Source: Turbatrix aceti
Lineage: Eukaryota; Nematoda; Chromadorea; Rhabditida; Panagrolaimidae
Reading direction: 5' to 3'
Assembly: GCA_963969345.1 (NCBI GenBank)
Contig: OZ017766.1
Coordinates: 9,796,001-9,860,000 of the forward strand
DNA: 64,000 nucleotides
Part shown: piece by piece, positions 55,808 through 64,000 of the stretch
How positions within the stretch are numbered: position 1 is the first letter of the stretch
Layout of the letters: every line of letters starts with the position of its first letter
The notes under the pieces: generated by a model
Told to the model about the DNA's origin: nothing
Seen by the model: only the letters and a program-made list of their open reading frames with translations
Database searches by the model: none
Made by a program: the position numbers and the translations under genes

Positions 55808-57268
55808 GTTATCTGGAAAATATAGGACGCGGACTATAAAAATTTTTTCTACCAGCCTTTTTTTTTGTCATTTTTTGAAACCTCAATAGTGACGCCACAG
55901 TTTTCGAATTTTTGCGTTTTTTAACAAAAAAGCGTATTGAAGTTGGCCGATACGCTTTTTTTGTGTTTTTCTGCATTTTTTGAATACACACACTGAAAAA
56001 TCCAGCGCAGAAGCGATTTTTCCGAAATCTGCTAAAATTGCTTAAAACATGCGAATTTCAAGGCACGATACGCTTTTTATTCAATTCACCGTGTTTTTTA
56101 CTCTTTCACAATAGTTCAGAACGATAATTACAAATTTTTGGTCGTATGTTGCATACTGAGACAGGCCGTAGTGCAACAGGTCTTGTTGTATTCTGAGACA
56201 GGCCGTAATGCAACAGGCCTTGTTGCATTCCGAGACAGGCCGTAGTGCAACAAGGGAGGGAAAGACGCTATCTCGCTTGTTGCATTCTGAGACAGGCCTT
56301 TTGACGGTTTTTTGTCAATTTCACATGTTTTTAATGCCTACATTTTGAATATCAAAACATTTTTGGAGGTTAAAAGCGACGGCGAATTTGATGGCAATAT
56401 CAAAAAATCAACAATCCATCGATAAATCGAAAAAAAATTTTTTTCCGAAAAATCCTTTGTTAAATTCCAGAAAAAAATAGTGCATCGTAATCTACGCTAT
56501 CGAAAACCTCTAGTCGCAAAATATGAGCAGGCGGGCCCCACTAAAAAAAAAGTTATTTCAATTTTTATCCAAAACTCCATACAAAAGCGCCTGCGTTAGC
56601 GTTACAAGCGACAAGCAGAACACTGCGCGCCTTAGCAAGCGCGCAGTGTGTTAGCTTTCAAAGCTTCGCGCAAAGTCAGTTTTATATTACAAGGCATGAA
56701 AGTTTGCGCACTGATTAATTACATCCTGAATTTTGCAACCTTTTTTATCCGAAAAAAAATATATTCATTTTGGACTCTGAAAATGATTTTTGAAGTTTTA
56801 TTTTTGAATTGAAATAACTTTTTTTTTCGTGAGAGCCGCCGGCTCATGTTCTGCGAACAGAGGTTTTCGATAGTGTAGATTACGATGCACTATTTTTTTC
56901 TGGAATTTAACAAACAGTTTTTGAGATACAGCGTTTTTTACTCTGAATTATTGATTTATCGATTAGTTCCCGTTTTTTTGATATCACCGATAGATTCTCC
57001 ATAGCAGATAACCCCTAATAGTATCTTTATACCTAAAATATTGTTACTTTAAACACCGTAAAAACCGTCAAAAAACGTTTTCGCGTCGAAACCATGGGCA
57101 CATAGTGCCCCGTAATGTAAACGGGAGAGGAGGGAAACCCTAGTGAGAACTTTGAATAAGAAGAACTTCTCACTACAGTGCTCATGCCACAAATTGAAAC
57201 CATGTTTTTTATTAAATCCTCAAGATTGAAGTCAAAGATACAAACATAGTACATATTTATAAAACAAA

Positions 57269-57775
57269 TCACCCATAAATCAGAGAATGGGTCAAACTAC
57301 GAACACAAATCATCAGATTCCGGTTGCCTTTAGTAATACTTTTGATTAGATTCTGATCGTCAGCATTGTCAAATTGCTCAATACGCATTTTTAACGACAA
57401 AGGATCCCGTAGTTTGCAATAGTCTTCACTGCTACTAGGGTTAGAAATGACGCTCATGTCAAGGACGGAAAAGCCTTTCCACGGTTGGGCATTCAGACGT
57501 GAATAAGAGCAGGGACCCCAAATGTGGGTTACTTTGCGAGGATCTCCTTCCGCATCTTTTGTGCTGAACGTCATTTGACACATGACGTATTCAAGACTCG
57601 CGGTAGTGCCAAATGTCGCCCCACCGGTTGCCACAACAAATCGACCGTTCGTGCTTTCAATGTTACTCTGGATCACATGTCTCCCGTCGACCCTCACGTA
57701 TTGTGCCTTGTTGTCAACTGAATTGACGGAACAGGGAACGTAGATGCCAACTCCAAAGTTTTTGTTACGGTCCAT
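57269..57775 (-). CDS. 168-residue array protein, copy 7
   Basis: Same protein as 47429-47935; C variant unit. Confidence 0.5.
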   Translation of the reverse strand: MDRNKNFGVGIYVPCSVNSVDNKAQYVRVDGRHVIQSNIESTNGRFVVATGGATFGTTASLEYVMCQMTFSTKDAEGDPRKVTHIWGPCSYSRLNAQPWKGFSVLDMSVISNPSSSEDYCKLRDPLSLKMRIEQFDNADDQNLIKSITKGNRNLMICVRSLTHSLIYG

Positions 57776-59236
57776 GTTATCTGGAAAATATAGGACGCGG
57801 ACTATAAAAATTTTTTCTACCAGCCTTTTTTTTTGTCATTTTTTGAAACCTCAATAGTGACGCCACAGTTTTCGAATTTTTGCGTTTTTTAACAAAAAAG
57901 CGTATTGAAGTTGGCCGATACGCTTTTTTTGTGTTTTTCTGCATTTTTTGAATACACACACTGAAAAATCCAGCGCAGAAGCGATTTTTCCGAAATCTGC
58001 TAAAATTGCTTAAAACATGCGAATTTCAAGGCACGATACGCTTTTTATTCAATTCACCGTGTTTTTTACTCTTTCACAATAGTTCAGAACGATAATTACA
58101 AATTTTTGGTCGTATGTTGCATACTGAGACAGGCCGTAGTGCAACAGGTCTTGTTGTATTCTGAGACAGGCCGTAATGCAACAGGCCTTGTTGCATTCCG
58201 AGACAGGCCGTAGTGCAACAAGGGAGGGAAAGACGCTATCTCGCTTGTTGCATTCTGAGACAGGCCTTTTGACGGTTTTTTGTCAATTTCACATGTTTTT
58301 AATGCCTACATTTTGAATATCAAAACATTTTTGGAGGTTAAAAGCGACGGCGAATTTGATGGCAATATCAAAAAATCAACAATCCATCGATAAATCGAAA
58401 AAAAATTTTTTTCCGAAAAATCCTTTGTTAAATTCCAGAAAAAAATAGTGCATCGTAATCTACGCTATCGAAAACCTCTAGTCGCAAAATATGAGCAGGC
58501 GGGCCCCACTAAAAAAAAAGTTATTTCAATTTTTATCCAAAACTCCATACAAAAGCGCCTGCGTTAGCGTTACAAGCGACAAGCAGAACACTGCGCGCCT
58601 TAGCAAGCGCGCAGTGTGTTAGCTTTCAAAGCTTCGCGCAAAGTCAGTTTTATATTACAAGGCATGAAAGTTTGCGCACTGATTAATTACATCCTGAATT
58701 TTGCAACCTTTTTTATCCGAAAAAAAATATATTCATTTTGGACTCTGAAAATGATTTTTGAAGTTTTATTTTTGAATTGAAATAACTTTTTTTTTCGTGA
58801 GAGCCGCCGGCTCATGTTCTGCGAACAGAGGTTTTCGATAGTGTAGATTACGATGCACTATTTTTTTCTGGAATTTAACAAACAGTTTTTGAGATACAGC
58901 GTTTTTTACTCTGAATTATTGATTTATCGATTAGTTCCCGTTTTTTTGATATCACCGATAGATTCTCCATAGCAGATAACCCCTAATAGTATCTTTATAC
59001 CTAAAATATTGTTACTTTAAACACCGTAAAAACCGTCAAAAAACGTTTTCGCGTCGAAACCATGGGCACATAGTGCCCCGTAATGTAAACGGGAGAGGAG
59101 GGAAACCCTAGTGAGAACTTTGAATAAGAAGAACTTCTCACTACAGTGCTCATGCCACAAATTGAAACCATGTTTTTTATTAAATCCTCAAGATTGAAGT
59201 CAAAGATACAAACATAGTACATATTTATAAAACAAA

Positions 59237-59743
59237 TCACCCATAAATCAGAGAATGGGTCAAACTACGAACACAAATCATCAGATTCCGGTTGCCTTTA
59301 GTAATACTTTTGATTAGATTCTGATCGTCAGCATTGTCAAATTGCTCAATACGCATTTTTAACGACAAAGGATCCCGTAGTTTGCAATAGTCTTCACTGC
59401 TACTAGGGTTAGAAATGACGCTCATGTCAAGGACGGAAAAGCCTTTCCACGGTTGGGCATTCAGACGTGAATAAGAGCAGGGACCCCAAATGTGGGTTAC
59501 TTTGCGAGGATCTCCTTCCGCATCTTTTGTGCTGAACGTCATTTGACACATGACGTATTCAAGACTCGCGGTAGTGCCAAATGTCGCCCCACCGGTTGCC
59601 ACAACAAATCGACCGTTCGTGCTTTCAATGTTACTCTGGATCACATGTCTCCCGTCGACCCTCACGTATTGTGCCTTGTTGTCAACTGAATTGACGGAAC
59701 AGGGAACGTAGATGCCAACTCCAAAGTTTTTGTTACGGTCCAT
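59237..59743 (-). CDS. 168-residue array protein, copy 8
   Basis: Same protein as 47429-47935; C variant unit, which breaks the A/C alternation. Confidence 0.5.
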   Translation of the reverse strand: MDRNKNFGVGIYVPCSVNSVDNKAQYVRVDGRHVIQSNIESTNGRFVVATGGATFGTTASLEYVMCQMTFSTKDAEGDPRKVTHIWGPCSYSRLNAQPWKGFSVLDMSVISNPSSSEDYCKLRDPLSLKMRIEQFDNADDQNLIKSITKGNRNLMICVRSLTHSLIYG

Positions 59744-61204
59744 GTTATCTGGAAAATATAGGACGCGGACTATAAAAATTTTTTCTACCAGCCTTTTTTT
59801 TTGTCATTTTTTGAAACCTCAATAGTGACGCCACAGTTTTCGAATTTTTGCGTTTTTTAACAAAAAAGCGTATTGAAGTTGGCCGATACGCTTTTTTTGT
59901 GTTTTTCTGCATTTTTTGAATACACACACTGAAAAATCCAGCGCAGAAGCGATTTTTCCGAAATCTGCTAAAATTGCTTAAAACATGCGAATTTCAAGGC
60001 ACGATACGCTTTTTATTCAATTCACCGTGTTTTTTACTCTTTCACAATAGTTCAGAACGATAATTACAAATTTTTGGTCGTATGTTGCATACTGAGACAG
60101 GCCGTAGTGCAACAGGTCTTGTTGTATTCTGAGACAGGCCGTAATGCAACAGGCCTTGTTGCATTCCGAGACAGGCCGTAGTGCAACAAGGGAGGGAAAG
60201 ACGCTATCTCGCTTGTTGCATTCTGAGACAGGCCTTTTGACGGTTTTTTGTCAATTTCACATGTTTTTAATGCCTACATTTTGAATATCAAAACATTTTT
60301 GGAGGTTAAAAGCGACGGCGAATTTGATGGCAATATCAAAAAATCAACAATCCATCGATAAATCGAAAAAAAATTTTTTTCCGAAAAATCCTTTGTTAAA
60401 TTCCAGAAAAAAATAGTGCATCGTAATCTACGCTATCGAAAACCTCTAGTCGCAAAATATGAGCAGGCGGGCCCCACTAAAAAAAAAGTTATTTCAATTT
60501 TTATCCAAAACTCCATACAAAAGCGCCTGCGTTAGCGTTACAAGCGACAAGCAGAACACTGCGCGCCTTAGCAAGCGCGCAGTGTGTTAGCTTTCAAAGC
60601 TTCGCGCAAAGTCAGTTTTATATTACAAGGCATGAAAGTTTGCGCACTGATTAATTACATCCTGAATTTTGCAACCTTTTTTATCCGAAAAAAAATATAT
60701 TCATTTTGGACTCTGAAAATGATTTTTGAAGTTTTATTTTTGAATTGAAATAACTTTTTTTTTCGTGAGAGCCGCCGGCTCATGTTCTGCGAACAGAGGT
60801 TTTCGATAGTGTAGATTACGATGCACTATTTTTTTCTGGAATTTAACAAACAGTTTTTGAGATACAGCGTTTTTTACTCTGAATTATTGATTTATCGATT
60901 AGTTCCCGTTTTTTTGATATCACCGATAGATTCTCCATAGCAGATAACCCCTAATAGTATCTTTATACCTAAAATATTGTTACTTTAAACACCGTAAAAA
61001 CCGTAAAAAAACGTTTTCGCGTCGAAACCATGGGCACATAGTGCCCCGTAATGTAAACGGGAGAGGAGGGAAACCCTAGTGAGAACTTTGAATAAGAAGA
61101 ACTTCTCACTACAGTGCTCATGCCACAAATTGAAACCATGTTTTTTATTAAATCCTCAAGATTGAAGTCAAAGATACAAACATAGTACATATTTATAAAA
61201 CAAA

Positions 61205-61711
61205 TCACCCATAAATCAGAGAATGGGTCAAACTACGAACACAAATCATCAGATTCCGGTTGCCTTTAGTAATACTTTTGATTAGATTCTGATCGTCAGC
61301 ATTGTCAAATTGCTCAATACGCATTTTTAACGACAAAGGATCCCGTAGTTTGCAATAGTCTTCACTGCTACTAGGGTTAGAAATGACGCTCATGTCAAGG
61401 ACGGAAAAGCCTTTCCACGGTTGGGCATTCAGACGTGAATAAGAGCAGGGACCCCAAATGTGGGTTACTTTGCGAGGATCTCCTTCCGCATCTTTTGTGC
61501 TGAACGTCATTTGACACATGACGTATTCAAGACTCGCGGTAGTGCCAAATGTCGCCCCACCGGTTGCCACAACAAATCGACCGTTCGTGCTTTCAATGTT
61601 ACTCTGGATCACATGTCTCCCGTCGACCCTCACGTATTGTGCCTTGTTGTCAACTGAATTGACGGAACAGGGAACGTAGATGCCAACTCCAAAGTTTTTG
61701 TTACGGTCCAT
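61205..61711 (-). CDS. 168-residue array protein, copy 9
   Basis: Same protein as 47429-47935; A variant unit. Confidence 0.5.
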   Translation of the reverse strand: MDRNKNFGVGIYVPCSVNSVDNKAQYVRVDGRHVIQSNIESTNGRFVVATGGATFGTTASLEYVMCQMTFSTKDAEGDPRKVTHIWGPCSYSRLNAQPWKGFSVLDMSVISNPSSSEDYCKLRDPLSLKMRIEQFDNADDQNLIKSITKGNRNLMICVRSLTHSLIYG

Positions 61712-63172
61712 GTTATCTGGAAAATATAGGACGCGGACTATAAAAATTTTTTCTACCAGCCTTTTTTTTTGTCATTTTTTGAAACCTCAATAGTGACGCC
61801 ACAGTTTTCGAATTTTTGCGTTTTTTAACAAAAAAGCGTATTGAAGTTGGCCGATACGCTTTTTTTGTGTTTTTCTGCATTTTTTGAATACACACACTGA
61901 AAAATCCAGCGCAGAAGCGATTTTTCCGAAATCTGCTAAAATTGCTTAAAACATGCGAATTTCAAGGCACGATACGCTTTTTATTCAATTCACCGTGTTT
62001 TTTACTCTTTCACAATAGTTCAGAACGATAATTACAAATTTTTGGTCGTATGTTGCATACTGAGACAGGCCGTAGTGCAACAGGTCTTGTTGTATTCTGA
62101 GACAGGCCGTAATGCAACAGGCCTTGTTGCATTCCGAGACAGGCCGTAGTGCAACAAGGGAGGGAAAGACGCTATCTCGCTTGTTGCATTCTGAGACAGG
62201 CCTTTTGACGGTTTTTTGTCAATTTCACATGTTTTTAATGCCTACATTTTGAATATCAAAACATTTTTGGAGGTTAAAAGCGACGGCGAATTTGATGGCA
62301 ATATCAAAAAATCAACAATCCATCGATAAATCGAAAAAAAATTTTTTTCCGAAAAATCCTTTGTTAAATTCCAGAAAAAAATAGTGCATCGTAATCTACG
62401 CTATCGAAAACCTCTAGTCGCAAAATATGAGCAGGCGGGCCCCACTAAAAAAAAAGTTATTTCAATTTTTATCCAAAACTCCATACAAAAGCGCCTGCGT
62501 TAGCGTTACAAGCGACAAGCAGAACACTGCGCGCCTTAGCAAGCGCGCAGTGTGTTAGCTTTCAAAGCTTCGCGCAAAGTCAGTTTTATATTACAAGGCA
62601 TGAAAGTTTGCGCACTGATTAATTACATCCTGAATTTTGCAACCTTTTTTATCCGAAAAAAAATATATTCATTTTGGACTCTGAAAATGATTTTTGAAGT
62701 TTTATTTTTGAATTGAAATAACTTTTTTTTTCGTGAGAGCCGCCGGCTCATGTTCTGCGAACAGAGGTTTTCGATAGTGTAGATTACGATGCACTATTTT
62801 TTTCTGGAATTTAACAAACAGTTTTTGAGATACAGCGTTTTTTACTCTGAATTATTGATTTATCGATTAGTTCCCGTTTTTTTGATATCACCGATAGATT
62901 CTCCATAGCAGATAACCCCTAATAGTATCTTTATACCTAAAATATTGTTACTTTAAACACCGTAAAAACCGTAAAAAAACGTTTTCGCGTCGAAACCATG
63001 GGCACATAGTGCCCCGTAATGTAAACGGGAGAGGAGGGAAACCCTAGTGAGAACTTTGAATAAGAAGAACTTCTCACTACAGTGCTCATGCCACAAATTG
63101 AAACCATGTTTTTTATTAAATCCTCAAGATTGAAGTCAAAGATACAAACATAGTACATATTTATAAAACAAA

Positions 63173-63679
63173 TCACCCATAAATCAGAGAATGGGTCAAA
63201 CTACGAACACAAATCATCAGATTCCGGTTGCCTTTAGTAATACTTTTGATTAGATTCTGATCGTCAGCATTGTCAAATTGCTCAATACGCATTTTTAACG
63301 ACAAAGGATCCCGTAGTTTGCAATAGTCTTCACTGCTACTAGGGTTAGAAATGACGCTCATGTCAAGGACGGAAAAGCCTTTCCACGGTTGGGCATTCAG
63401 ACGTGAATAAGAGCAGGGACCCCAAATGTGGGTTACTTTGCGAGGATCTCCTTCCGCATCTTTTGTGCTGAACGTCATTTGACACATGACGTATTCAAGA
63501 CTCGCGGTAGTGCCAAATGTCGCCCCACCGGTTGCCACAACAAATCGACCGTTCGTGCTTTCAATGTTACTCTGGATCACATGTCTCCCGTCGACCCTCA
63601 CGTATTGTGCCTTGTTGTCAACTGAATTGACGGAACAGGGAACGTAGATGCCAACTCCAAAGTTTTTGTTACGGTCCAT
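63173..63679 (-). CDS. 168-residue array protein, copy 10
   Basis: Same protein as 47429-47935; A variant unit. It is the last complete copy in the window. Confidence 0.5.
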   Translation of the reverse strand: MDRNKNFGVGIYVPCSVNSVDNKAQYVRVDGRHVIQSNIESTNGRFVVATGGATFGTTASLEYVMCQMTFSTKDAEGDPRKVTHIWGPCSYSRLNAQPWKGFSVLDMSVISNPSSSEDYCKLRDPLSLKMRIEQFDNADDQNLIKSITKGNRNLMICVRSLTHSLIYG

Positions 63680-64000
63680 GTTATCTGGAAAATATAGGAC
63701 GCGGACTATAAAAATTTTTTCTACCAGCCTTTTTTTTTGTCATTTTTTGAAACCTCAATAGTGACGCCACAGTTTTCGAATTTTTGCGTTTTTTAACAAA
63801 AAAGCGTATTGAAGTTGGCCGATACGCTTTTTTTGTGTTTTTCTGCATTTTTTGAATACACACACTGAAAAATCCAGCGCAGAAGCGATTTTTCCGAAAT
63901 CTGCTAAAATTGCTTAAAACATGCGAATTTCAAGGCACGATACGCTTTTTATTCAATTCACCGTGTTTTTTACTCTTTCACAATAGTTCAGAACGATAAT

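Larger units (their letters stand above)
45765..64000. repeat. Macrosatellite: tandem 1968-bp units, at least nine complete copies
   Basis: All features recur at exactly 1968 bp, for example the start of the 168-codon frame at 47935, 49903, 51871, 53839, 55807, 57775, 59743, 61711 and 63679. The array begins in mid-unit after the gap and runs off the window end. Units look almost identical. The one difference I can follow is A or C in 'accgtAaaaaa' / 'accgtCaaaaa' near the end of the 79-codon frame. In order from 47193 the states are A,C,A,C,A,C,C,A,A, hinting at dimer-wise duplication. Each unit contains a - strand frame, a hairpin, a minisatellite and a foldback. Confidence 0.95.

Overview
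This is eukaryotic nuclear DNA, most likely from a nematode (inference). The genes have short introns with GTAAGT/GTGAGT-type donors and T-rich TTTTCAG acceptors. Several start codons sit only 0 to 11 bases after such an acceptor, as expected for spliced-leader trans-splicing. The DNA is AT-rich, small secreted proteins dominate, and an envelope-like gene of a type known from nematode retroelements is present. I cannot name the species. Layout, host genes (1-24,000): a cut-off gene end (1-779, +); a complete four-exon flavin-containing monooxygenase (1676-4206, -); a secreted Gly/Ser-rich proprotein with repeated furin-type sites (6142-7686, -); a Cys-containing secreted protein (12183-12942, +); two tandem glycine-zipper mini-proteins (14427 and 15393, +); and two paralogous secreted proteins with hydrophobic tails (16682-17279 and 18463-22668, +). 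The second of those paralogs is split by a 3.6-kb DNA transposon. A small Cys peptide gene follows at 23014. Layout, retroelement region (24,999-32,091): an envelope-like gene on the - strand is cut by a recent LTR retrotransposon (25455-31038) with apparently identical 302-bp LTRs and a ccgc target duplication. The element has lost almost all of pol, keeps gag, and carries an unrelated small membrane-protein gene in its 5' leader. Layout, 33,900-45,445: a membrane-protein gene, then a large spliced MULE-type transposase gene combining a SANT-like domain, a FLYWCH-like zinc finger, the MULE catalytic domain and an OTU protease domain. Around and inside it lie several foldback/MITE elements, some nested. 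Layout, 45,565-64,000: a 200-base assembly gap followed by a tandem array of at least nine near-identical 1968-bp units running off the window end. Each unit holds one 168-codon open frame (-), a perfect hairpin, a 37-bp minisatellite and a roughly 590-bp foldback. How it fits together: a cluster of small secreted-protein genes with shared TATA-box architecture is being broken up by successive transposon insertions. At two sites the intact pre-insertion reading frame can still be recognised on either side of the insert. Exon boundaries were deduced by hand from splice consensus and phase matching; no similarity search was run.
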